From assembly GCA_028274465.1 (NCBI GenBank), contig CM051457.1:32151313-32215312 (forward strand): a stretch of DNA of 64,000 nt, in the 5' to 3' direction. This DNA is from Plantago ovata. Taxonomy: Eukaryota > Streptophyta > Magnoliopsida > Lamiales > Plantaginaceae. The position numbers and the translations under genes were made by a program. This document shows, piece after piece, positions 1 to 9,610 of this stretch. Each line of letters begins with the position of its first letter. Positions within the stretch are counted from its first letter, which is position 1. The notes below the pieces were generated by a model, which saw only the letters and a program-made list of their open reading frames with translations, made no database searches and was not told where the DNA came from.

Positions 1-535
1 GATAGGCTAAGATTCTGGGATAAACGGAAATCAATGGAATTAAGTGATTACAAGTTGGGCTATTGTGATTGAAGATTAATTACGGGTCTTTACTCTTGAA
101 TTGAATTGGGGAAGAAAAATTAGAAAATTATTGGAGAAGACAATAGGTTGTTTGAACTTTTGATGTACACATACGTATATGTATTTGAATACCGATTTTT
201 TTTCTAACTACAAGCCACAATACAATAATATTGTGGAGGGGAAGTGGAGTGAAGGAGAGTTGCACCGGAAAGGAGTTTGGGAAGGTGATCCAGTAAAAGG
301 GAGTTGGAATGGTGGAGGAGAGGTGTAGGGTTCGATCCCCAGCGAAAATATAAGGTGGTATAGAATATATTAACTTCAAAGTAGTGGGGTGTGTGGGTGA
401 TTGTGGACATAATGGATCGAAAATACATATAATTAGCTTGTACAAAATAGGAAATGCAAAGAAATAACGAAATAAAAAAACTCTCTTCTTGTTTCATGAA
501 ACACATTTGCATGACGATTGAATTCGAGGCCTGCA
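1..535. other. Intergenic, no gene; isolated tRNA-type B-box-like motif
   Basis: No coding frame here resembles a known protein. The only motif is GGTTCGATCCCC at 329-340, which fits the internal B box of tRNA genes and tRNA-derived SINEs. I see no convincing A box 30-50 bases upstream and no clear cloverleaf, so this may be a decayed SINE or chance. Confidence 0.3.
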
Positions 536-539
536 CGGA

Positions 540-1415
540 CACAATCTCCTTAAAGCAAAATACGCCCTCTCACTACGGTACTTGAGACGTTGAGCGGCTG
601 CTTCCCAAGATACAACGAATTCCGAGATCACTTAGCCGCACAAGCTAGCAATCCCCCGCGAACGAGAACTAATGCCTGGATTATGCACAAGGGGAGAAGA
701 AGAGAATAGAATAGGGAGGGTTTTTCTCTTCTTCTATTTCTTTGGATATCTTTCTTACATGTCTTACATCTCATATATCTTGTATATGTTCTATATGTTT
801 ACATGTAAGTGAAACCTCTTTATATATGTGAGCTTGGAGTATGTAACTCCCAAGTCCTTAAGTGTCTTTCATGTCATCTCATAAGTGTCCATCAATATAA
901 AATATTTGGAGCATTATGGATGACAACAAATGTCATGTTAAATATTTGTAACTCCCATGAGTTACAAAAGCTAACATGGGTCAACATTCTTCTAGAAGGT
1001 CTTAAGAGGTTGAACCAGCAAAAACTCGGTTCGGTTCACATTGCATGTTCGAGGGTCGCGATCCACTCGTACACAAGTCCTCTAGTTTCGTGTACCAATC
1101 TGATCAGGATTGTACTCAACTCATCTATCTACACCACTTGGACACCAAGTAGTAACTAGTAGATTATAAACTAGAGACTTCACTTTATCTCAAGCAATGT
1201 GGGACACACCCACAACCTTCTTACTTTAAGCACTTATTTCTCACTAACCCAAAGTCCATTATGGGTATCTAATATATTCATTCGAAGCTCATACGAAGTA
1301 GCTTTCGAATATATATTACTTTATCTTAATTACTCAATAATTAAGAAATGGCCTCCAAATAAATAAACCACAAAATGTATTATTTATTTATCATTTTTCT
1401 TCATAATTTCCAACA
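540..1415 (-). repeat. LTR-like retrotransposon unit (probable solo LTR, minus strand)
   Basis: Read on the minus strand, the unit opens at 1415 with TGTTGGAAATTATG, a typical start of plant Copia-type LTRs. It carries a TATA-like box (TATATAAAGAG) near 820-830, followed by a G+C-richer transcribed-type segment at 550-700. I found neither a matching second LTR nor gag-pol coding sequence beside it, so a solo LTR is the simplest reading. The downstream end near 540 is not fixed, because no terminal CA or target-site duplication is clear. A short plus-strand reading frame at 809-1159 lies inside it and matches nothing I know. Confidence 0.45.
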
Positions 1416-1976
1416 GTGATAACTATATTTTGGGCTAAAAAGTAAAAACTGTAATTGAAGATTTACTTAGTATATAGTAGAGATTTGAATACCGAATTCA
1501 GGTACCTTTAAAGAAGAAGATGAAAAAAAAAAAATTGGAATTTATTTTGAATTTTACTTTGTGGGTAATATTTGAGACCTGTTTACAATTTAGATAAGTT
1601 ATGTGGGTTCATTTTATATTACGTTAATATTGTATAGAATATAAAATATTTGAGGTAAATGTGTAATAAACATAAAATTTAGGTTGTTTGGGCTTAATTC
1701 TAATCAAATACTTATTTAGGGGTAAAAATGTACTTTCCGGGTGTTCATTCTCGGAAATTCAAATTCCTGGGGTTAGATGTAATTGTGTGTATCTAGCATG
1801 GGGGTTATGTAATTGTTACTTTAGGGGGGGAAGAAACGTAATTGATGAATAAAACAGGGGGTCTGGATGGGATGCCACTAACTGATATTTAAAATTATAT
1901 ATATTAGGAGGAAAATATACAATTTTCTAGCAATTTTAATTTGAGAATTTTACAAAATTAAATTCCAAAATGACAT
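1416..1976. other. AT-rich intergenic stretch
   Basis: AT-rich sequence with scattered poly(A) and poly(G) runs. I recognise no gene, RNA or transposon end in it. Confidence 0.5.
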
Positions 1977-2912
1977 TGTTAGATTATTTTATATATTTAA
2001 ATGCAAATATGTCACATGGTAAATGTGGAAAGAAATTAATAAAAATCATCAAAATTGGCAAATATATATGATTTAAATCAAATACAAATCATATATTGAT
2101 GGACCAATAGGATTGCTCAATTCCACTTTCAAATATGGAAAGAGTTCTCACCCTCCACTATAAATAGAGGAGCCCTCATTCAATTATAAAAAAAAAAAAA
2201 AAAAGGCTACAAGTGAAGAGCAAGAACATGGGCAAGGAATTCTCTCAACATTAAGCTTGAAGATTCAAGGAAGAATTCAAGAAGTTCATCAAGAAGTCGA
2301 AGAAATCAAGCGTTTGATCCGAGCAGAAACCGTTGCGCACTTGGGGAAACGTTATTGGAAAGATCAAAATCCACGAAGGAAGATCAAAGCCCAAGAGACT
2401 GAAAAAGTTCTTGAAGTTCTATAGCAAATTCAAGCCTAAAGTGACGTTTGATTCAAGACCAAGCTAACAAGGCCTTGAACAAACGTTATTAGAAGATCAA
2501 ACTCCGCGAAGGAAGATCAAAATCCAAAGCCTTGAAGAAGTTCCAACAAAGTTCTTGAAGTTCTACATCAAATTCAAGAAAAGAAGCATCGTTGATTCAA
2601 GAACAAGCACAAAAGCCCTTGAAGAAACGTCTGTGAAGATCGTGATTCCTCTAAAGAAGATCGAGACACACAAATCCATAAATCGTTCAAGAAATTCATC
2701 ATCGTTCATCGCAAAGTCATCAAGTTCAAAGATTTGATTCGAGATAAAGTCGTGTAGCCTTCGAATTGACATTTCCCGAAATTGAAGACTTTGAATATTT
2801 AAGTTCGCCACTTTGAAAACTAGAATCAGAGGATTAGATAGAGATTGTAATTCTAATTAATTCTATCAAGAAATAAATAAGATTCAATTTGTGAAATTTT
2901 ATTTGCTACACA
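1977..2912 (+). mobile_element. 5' LTR of a truncated LTR retrotransposon
   Basis: The proposed LTR begins with TGTTAGATTATT and ends with TTTGCTACACA just before a primer-binding-site-like motif. Inside are a TATA box (CTATAAATAGAGG, 2158-2170) followed by an A17 tract and a purine-rich segment made of related GAAGATCAAG-type sequences, as expected of a transcribed leader. The 5' boundary is inferred from the TG start and could shift. No 3' LTR copy was noticed in the window, so the element is cut off downstream. Short frames on both strands at 2555-2811 are by-products of the purine-rich repeats. Confidence 0.5.
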
Positions 2913-3300
2913 GTTTTGGCACGCCCAGTGGGACATCTCTATCTCTCATCTCTAGTCATTTTCGAAGTTAAACAATTCAATTTGTACCCGTTCTCTGCAT
3001 ATTTGGAAAAATACTTCAGTTTCTTCTTCTCTACGACATTGTGCAATGCCACCCCAGGGGCCCCAGAACTCACCCACCACCAGCAAACAGAGAGACACCC
3101 ATCACATCCAGACATGCGTATCCTTGCCTTGGGACCAGTTGACAACAAGAAGTTTTGCAGGCCTAAGTTCATGTCCGTCCTTAAAGAGAAACCCCATAGG
3201 GGCCTCCTTCCGCACTGCAACACCAACTTTAGAGCAAATATCAACCAATTATCACGCACGAGATTATGTCTGAACTTTACACCAACCTCACTAGAGCAAT
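2913..3300 (+). mobile_element. PBS-like motif and gag leader of the same LTR element (truncated)
   Basis: Immediately after the LTR lies TTTTGGCACGCCCAGTGGGA (about 2914-2933), the kind of sequence that follows the 5' LTR in plant Ty3/Gypsy-like elements and pairs with a tRNA primer. An ATG at 3046 opens a 75-codon frame starting MPPQGPQNSPTTSKQ, a style typical of the start of plant gag polyproteins. Coding similarity fades after about 3300, and there is no protease, RT or integrase. This looks like the left end of an element whose internal region is lost. Confidence 0.45.
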
Positions 3301-4380
3301 GAACAACATGGTCACCCCACTAATCCATCCGATGGACATTACAACAAGAACTAAGGGCGTCTCCAAAGAACAAGGTAAGCCGATAACCCAACACATCACG
3401 AAATTATCGTGGGTTCATCCTCTGCGCTAACCCGTCAATAGGGATGGTGAATAAGTAGTCATGTGCGCGTGGAGCACGAATACATCGGAGTAAAGCAACA
3501 TGACGTGGACTAAGCATGTACCTGGGCACAAGTTGAGCATCAATGACACCAAAATAGCACTTTGCCAAAGGTTTCATCAACGGGGGGGGGGGGGGGGCAG
3601 GAGAGCTAGTGGTAGCAGAGAGAACATCATAATCACATAAAGTTATTATAATAATAGATGACGTTTGCAATCTCATAAATAGTTTTCGTTTTAGGAGTCT
3701 ATCATAGTTGACATATACTATTAATAGATGTGTTTTAATATTATTAGGCGCGTATGTGAGAGAGTTTTTGAATTAATTTACTATTAATAATAGGTGATGG
3801 ACCTATAATATAGAATAATGATTGTGTAATGGATAAAACGTCATCTATTTAAAATAGGAGGGAGTAAAATATATTATTATTATTATGTTCACAACCAACA
3901 TTTTGCAATACACGAGTACTAGTAGTAACAGTGAGCTCAAGCTCAACACTTACGCCTCTCACGGAGACGCAACAAGGGACGCAAGCCCCTTTTAACAGAG
4001 ACGGGCTTAGATGTTAGTACATCTAATTTTAACTTTTTAGAGTCAACATTATTAGAATTATAAAGTCAAAAATATAAAAATCACCCAAAATATAGAAGCA
4101 TAAAACAATTCCTTTAAATATAAGTATGGGGAATTGCTAAAAAAAAATGGAAAATAAAGATTATATCTCCAACTTTATTTTTCAAGGTCATGCTCGAAAT
4201 CGGAAAAACTACTTCAATAATCTTTACCCAAATTAAAAGAGAAGATGAGCTTTATGGATTTTACTGTACTATTTAGTGGTCTAATTCCATTCAATTTTAA
4301 TTAAGGGTAGATTATATTGGCTTTGAAATTGTCCTCATCAATTATAAGTTTGTCTTCATATTAAAATGGGGAAATAAAAA
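3301..4380. other. Intergenic with a G16 tract and a MITE-like end
   Basis: No gene recognised. A run of 16 G occurs at 3582-3597. Around 3640-3870 the sequence is built of TAATA-type AT stretches and closes with AAAATAGGAGGGAGTA, resembling the terminal sequence of Stowaway-type MITEs, but the opposite end was not found. The rest is AT-rich and unassigned. Confidence 0.4.
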
Positions 4381-5096
4381 GAGATTCTTCTAGTTCTTGT
4401 TTGTGCTCCTCACGCCTATATTGGTATGTCATTGGGCTATGCATGTTTTGCGGTTATATGACAACCTGTCAATCCATCACCTTCTTTCTGCAGCCATATT
4501 GTATTCATTTGTTTCAATTCCTTCATATATAAATCATAATCTTCATTTCTACATCAAGAAAAAGTTTCTTTGCTTTTCTTTAAAGTTTCATGGAAAAGGC
4601 TTTCTGCAATTTGCTTCATACCAGGTGCGTTTTTTCCATTTCAACCTGTTGTTATTTTAATGGTGATTATGGTTTTGACATGTTTTATAGACATGGAGCT
4701 AGATTTATTAAGTTGAGGTAAAGTTCATATTTGGTGTATGTTTTCTTCGTTTTATGTGAATTTAGACGGTTACATATGTGAATAGAGTTGGTGCACACGG
4801 TTCTTAATACTATTGTTATTCCAATGATCATCGCCATAAATTGTATCGACATACATCTTTGCACCATGCTACGCGAGATGATCAAAAGATCATTAACAAC
4901 ATTGAATTTGGGATCCAATCCATTAGCCCAGCTATATTTTTGGCTGGAAATTTTATTCTCCAAAGTCATGTCAACTAGTTAAAAACACCGTCCATTTTGA
5001 CTTGTTTAAGGCCTCTTTCATCACAAATTACTCCAATGATGACCACTTCTGTTGTAACTTTGTAATGCAGGTGTTGAGGACTAATATATTTCAAAG
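4381..5096 (+). promoter_or_regulatory. Probable 5' UTR with leader intron of the next gene
   Basis: A splice-donor-like CATACCAG|GTGCG occurs at about 4624, and a good acceptor, TTGTAATGCAG|GTG, ends at 5070, 26 bases before the ATG of the calmodulin-binding gene. A leader intron of about 445 nt is therefore likely. The transcription start is not visible. Confidence 0.4.
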
Positions 5097-6359
5097 ATGG
5101 CAACAAGAGTGCCAAGAACAAGAGATGGTGGTACTCCTCCCGCGACGGAGAGGAGGGGAAGATCTCCTTCGATCGGAGGGACCACCCCACCACAGAGAAG
5201 ATCTCCCAACACCTCCAGCCGAAGCTCACCTGCCAAAAGCCAAGATTCATCAACAGCACCAAGTACCCCAACAAAAAGCATTCCAAACTATCTCAAGCCA
5301 ACAAAAAGTATTCCAAACTATCTCAAGCCAACAGTAAGTTCATCACCTGATGTTTCCAAGCAACAGGGCAAGAAACCAGTTCTCAGTGACAGTGCCAAAC
5401 TCCTTAGAAGGAGGTCCTTTGACAAGCCTCCACCGCCTTCTCACTCACCAAAAACGCGCGTTTCACCTAGCCCAGTTTTTCGATCTTCCTCATCATTTTC
5501 AGGGAAAACAGCAGTAAGTTCGCCGAGACTGGTTCCAGATAAAAATTTGAGGGCTCAGCGCGAGGCAGGGAAACAACAAAGCATGTATGGTGCAAGTGCT
5601 GTTAAAAGAAGCAGCAGCTTTTTGAAGAAGAAACAAGGGACCGGAGTACTAGCCCCTACTTCATCGAAAAAGGAACGAGGTACTAGCCCTTCTGCGAAAT
5701 CTGATGCTTCAAGTCGTACTGATAGAGAATCTATTATGTCAGAAGCTGAGGAGCAGATGATACAGGATGAGAGTAACGACGACAGGAGCACTGACACCGA
5801 GTATCCAGTACTGCCAGAAGATCAAGAAATAATCACAACTGAGCTGAAGGAAATAGAGAAGGATGATGTATCTGTTGATGTCAAGTCAGACGATGAGCAA
5901 CCGAAAGATGATGATGCTGCGAATGAGATAGTTGTGAGTGTTTCGATGGAACAGGCTTATGAGAAGGAGCCAGAAGAAGGTACACTATTGGATGGCTCAG
6001 TGGAGGATGAGTTGAAGGAAATGGAAGTCCAACAAGTACCTGAAATAGAAATGCAGGTATCAGAAAACGCAACGGTGGAAGAACAAGTATCAAAGAACGA
6101 GGAACAAGAACAGAAGCAGGAAGCCGAAAACACACCAGTGGAAGAGAAGAAGGAACCGGAAAACACACAAGTTGAAGAGAAGGAAACAGAAAATGTTGCA
6201 GCGGTATTAAGTCAAAGAATTGTGTACGAGAGGAAGGATTCAGGGCTTTCGAACAATGTGATAGAGGAGACGGCAAGCAAGCTTCGGGAACAGAGGAAGA
6301 ATAAGGTGAAAGCGCTTGCTGGGGCGTTCGAGACTGTGATATCTTTGCAGGATAAGTGA
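5097..6359 (+). CDS. Calmodulin-binding-domain protein (plant CaM_binding family)
   Basis: Single open frame of 420 aa from ATG 5097 to TGA 6357-6359. The N-terminal half (residues 1-215) is basic and rich in Ser/Pro (RRRSFDKPPPP, SSFLKKK). The middle (220-370) is strongly acidic with many Glu/Asp. The last 30 residues (KLREQRKNKVKALAGAFETV) form the basic amphipathic helix that defines the plant calmodulin-binding domain, which would bind Ca2+/calmodulin. The family is mostly of unknown function, likely nuclear or microtubule-associated. The decapeptide TKSIPNYLKP (a motif typical of the family) occurs twice in tandem through an almost exact 30-bp duplication (5271-5300, 5301-5330). GTAAGT hexamers inside the frame (5334, 5514) look like donors, but the frame continues through them, so no intron is needed. 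Family assignment is confident; cellular role is inference. Confidence 0.88.
   Translation: MATRVPRTRDGGTPPATERRGRSPSIGGTTPPQRRSPNTSSRSSPAKSQDSSTAPSTPTKSIPNYLKPTKSIPNYLKPTVSSSPDVSKQQGKKPVLSDSAKLLRRRSFDKPPPPSHSPKTRVSPSPVFRSSSSFSGKTAVSSPRLVPDKNLRAQREAGKQQSMYGASAVKRSSSFLKKKQGTGVLAPTSSKKERGTSPSAKSDASSRTDRESIMSEAEEQMIQDESNDDRSTDTEYPVLPEDQEIITTELKEIEKDDVSVDVKSDDEQPKDDDAANEIVVSVSMEQAYEKEPEEGTLLDGSVEDELKEMEVQQVPEIEMQVSENATVEEQVSKNEEQEQKQEAENTPVEEKKEPENTQVEEKETENVAAVLSQRIVYERKDSGLSNNVIEETASKLREQRKNKVKALAGAFETVISLQDK
5271..5330 (+). repeat. 30-bp tandem coding duplication
   Basis: Two adjacent 30-base units differ at one position (AAAAGC versus AAAAGT) and each encodes TKSIPNYLKP. The change is synonymous. 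A recent in-frame duplication in the calmodulin-binding gene. Confidence 0.95.
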
Positions 6360-7967
6360 AGAGCTAGCCATGGTATTCTATCTGTCAAGAGAATGTCACA
6401 TGTTTTCATGGGGGAGTTTTTGGAGATTGCTGTGTGGTTTGTGAATGGTTGATGATGTTGTTTATTCGCATGTACTAGTTGTATACTTGAGACTTGAGGG
6501 AGTGAGTTTTGCCTTGGCAATGGATATAACTCCTATACATGTTTTTTTTTGTTTCTCTTTAGCATTCTTACACACACATAGTGACAAGCATATTATACTT
6601 TGCTACTGTAGGCATAATATCAGCAATCACATGATGACCAAACACATAAGTCTCCTATTGAATCCTAAGCCATTAAAATGCTAACTTTACGATCAAGACC
6701 TAAGAACAGGTGATCCACGTCACTGGTAAAATTTTAGGCTATTACACAAACACCAACTTATCCAATCTGCATCTAAAAAAGTAGCGGTGGCAAGTTTTTA
6801 ATTATTTCGAAACTAAAATATGGCAGCTTGAGTTCAATCCTCATCACTCGTGCACAAATCAGTATGCCTTACTGTTAAATTTTATACTACTCATATACCA
6901 TTTTATGCCTCCTTCGTCTTGGATCAACCTCTCATTTTCGCTCCAACTCCATTTCACTTCACCACCTTATAACTCTTACAATAATTTAGTGTAGGTTTAA
7001 ATGAGATTATAAAAGTTTTTCATACAAACATGTAATATTTATATTCGATAATCCAACCGTATAGTTTACCACGGTGATTGCATTAGAAGAAATTGATACC
7101 CAAAAACAAACATCCTTTCTTTTTACTTTTTAATTTTCACATATATCCGCTACGCCTAGTGTGACTAATCTAACCGAGCATTGGTACCCTTTTTTTAAAG
7201 GGGCGTGGCTTTTCCATCCTAATGACTCAATCTCAAAACCTTACTTAGGTGAACGACTCAAATCCCTTACTACTTTAGTCTAGTCAAGTAAGTTGTGAAA
7301 TCACATCCCTCCGTGTGCGTGTACTCATTTCAATTAATCGCCAACCGGTCTAATGTTATATGAACAGTCTATCTCTGATGTGTTACTATCACGGATGACG
7401 TTGTCGTCTATTTTAGAAATGAGTGAATGAGAATAGTCAAATGAAATTCCATTTGACTAATTAATTGCCTGGAAACGATATGAAGCAGTCATAAGTTGAA
7501 CAAGGACCAACGAAATTAGCAGAGCATCGTAATCGTAGTATTCGTCAGTGACATAAACGCGTGGTGTACTCGTCTTCTTTCCCAAATTCATAAACCTAGG
7601 ATCTACCTTATTTAAGAAGATTTAAGGAAAAAAAAAAATGGGATGATGAATTAATTCTCTGTATCTAGTTAGTAGTCTAGCTCATTCTAGAAAACATCAA
7701 ATTCCACCGTCCCTTTCCCCTTTTCAATACACACTTTATTCAATCTTAGTATTTTTGTTTTTTTATATAAGTCACAAACAGAGAGAATTTAGTATAGTAG
7801 CATAAACAAACCCCTTCCCTGAGAATTCCTTTCTCTTTTCTTTCTGTTTCATCATTATCCATTCAATCAATCAAACAATCATCATATACTACTACTACTA
7901 GTTCTGTTTTGTTTTGTTTTGTCGGTGTGATCCTTTCAATCCAAGCGGAATCAACAATCAGTCAACT
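6360..7967. other. Intergenic: 3' UTR of upstream gene and promoter of the zinc-ribbon gene
   Basis: No coding similarity. About 300-400 bases after 6359 are probably 3' UTR. The last 300 bases before 7968 contain a TATA-like TTTATATAAGTC (about 7762) and CT-rich stretches typical of plant core promoters and leaders, then simple repeats (ACTACTACT, GTTTT repeats) just before the ATG. Confidence 0.45.
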
Positions 7968-8168
7968 ATGTGTCTGGTATTTGTTTGCGACGAAGACGAG
8001 AAGGTGATCGGGCGGCAGGCGGCACCAGGAGCATGTCCGTACTGCGGGGGAACGGTTCAGGCGATGGACGTGCAGAGCGAGTGGAGGTTTTGCTTCGTGC
8101 CTCTCTATTTCAAGACTAAAAAGAGATTCTACTGCTCCATCTGCTCCAGGCGTTTAGTCGTCCAATGA
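7968..8168 (+). CDS. Small plant zinc-ribbon protein (66 aa)
   Basis: Intronless frame from ATG 7968 (MCLVFVCDEDEKVIGR) to TGA 8166-8168. The frame is open upstream to about 7914, but only through a TTG; ATG 7968 matches the invariant start of this family as I know it. Two Cys pairs, CPYC at about residues 24-27 and CSIC at about 56-59, make a probable four-Cys zinc ribbon. Between them is a hydrophobic segment (WRFCFVPLYFK). This is a conserved plant-only family of stress-responsive small proteins, sometimes mislabelled methionyl-tRNA synthetase; its function is unknown. It sits alone with a normal plant promoter region. Confidence 0.85.
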   Translation: MCLVFVCDEDEKVIGRQAAPGACPYCGGTVQAMDVQSEWRFCFVPLYFKTKKRFYCSICSRRLVVQ

Positions 8169-9610
8169 TCAAATTCCTAGCCCCAATTCCATGTTTGCTT
8201 ATTCAGTCATCAATCATTTCCAGTAGTTCTTGTTTTACCTGGATGATGATTAATTGGTTGTTTTCTTCATTTTATCACTAGGTTCTTCTTTTCTTTTTTT
8301 TAATTTCTATATGTTTGTGTATATAAAACTTATAGGGGTGATGGACTGATATGTACAGAGCGAAGGTGGAATAAAAAATAATACTACTGCCATTGTATGT
8401 TTACTGCACTCTGTTTCTGTTTCCTGTCACTCTAATCGTATAGAGAATCCAAGAGGGTTGAGATTACCATCAAATGCGATCTCATCCAATCCATTTGCCC
8501 ATATTTGTATACTTGCTCCTTAATAAAATGAACATAAATGTAGGCTCGAGTTAACAAGGTCAGGCCAAGTTATCAAAACTTAAAGCTAGTCATACATAGC
8601 AATTCAAAATGGGCAGTTAAAAGTGCAATCTATCCCAATTCCCAAATGATAAAGCATCCAAGTCTAACAAAATTCAACTATAGATTTAATTGATTGGATT
8701 GAAAAATGTAATCTATAGAATACAGATATATAGATATGGAGGTGTGACGAGACTCTCAAGTATTTATCAAGCCGGGCACGGTATGTAATCAGGGCTCGAG
8801 CTCGATTCGGAAACTTTATCAAGCATGCCGAGTCGAGTACTCAGTAAGGCTCGGCTCACATAATTACATAACATCATTACTCCATATCCCCCACACTGGT
8901 AATGTTTTTGTAGGATATTTCATTCAATTAGATTCTAGATAATACTGTATCACACAGAGCATTGTACTCAGCAGAATCACAAGAACTTGTTATAGTACTC
9001 GTAATATGCATCGAGAACACACAGGATTCTTCAACCTTCCGATGCAGCAATAGAGTTCAAGATGAATGAATAAACACATGCGACAAATGAATGGCTATAA
9101 ATATGAACCTGAATCCAAAATTTTAGAAGCAACGAGGCGAACAATCAAAGATATTCACCAACAATGTTTAAACCTGCACTCTGATCTGATTTCTAATCAG
9201 GAACATGTTCACCAACAATGCTAAAACTAGCACTCTGATCTGATTTCTAACAAGGTAAGTGCAGTGCACAACAAATCGAACGTATGAGTTTAGTATGAGT
9301 TTAATATCCAGAAATAAACGATAACCATTACTGGAGGGCTAAATTTCCCATAGTAACTAAATACTCCCATAAAATTAATGATATGAAGCGTACAAGATTA
9401 CAACAGATTCACAGTAAAGATTTAGCACAACTTAAAACAAGAAACTGAACACAAATATAGCTAGTATATCCATAGAGCGAGCAAGCTTACCCGATGTCCG
9501 AGTAGCATTATTGGCTTTTCCTGATCAATCTATTCAGATGCAAATCGGAAAGAAAAAAAAATCCTCTTCCTAAGACCCTTCTCCACAACCTATGAATGCT
9601 TTGCTTTGCT
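8169..9610. other. Intergenic between convergent genes; 3' UTRs
   Basis: The region lies between the converging zinc-ribbon gene (+) and EXO70 gene (-), so both 3' UTRs are here. A plant polyadenylation-type AATAAA occurs in the following sequence. Nothing codes. It includes the tandem duplication at 9154-9255. Confidence 0.5.
9154..9255. repeat. Tandem duplication, two ~50-bp units, period 54
   Basis: TTCACCAACAATG..AAA.C..GCACTCTGATCTGATTTCTAA occurs twice in direct orientation, starting at 9154 and 9208, with a few substitutions. It lies about 350 bases beyond the EXO70 stop codon, probably in or past the 3' UTR. Confidence 0.85.

Noticed and set aside
329..340. tRNA gene or SINE from the B-box GGTTCGATCCCC
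   Set aside because: No A box and no cloverleaf around it; kept only as a note.
809..1159. 116-codon plus-strand frame with a plausible start
   Set aside because: It lies inside an LTR-like unit on the opposite strand and has no domain or composition of a real protein.
2555..2811. Overlapping small frames on both strands
   Set aside because: They come from purine-rich GAAGATCAAG repeats in the LTR leader; codon pattern is repeat-driven.
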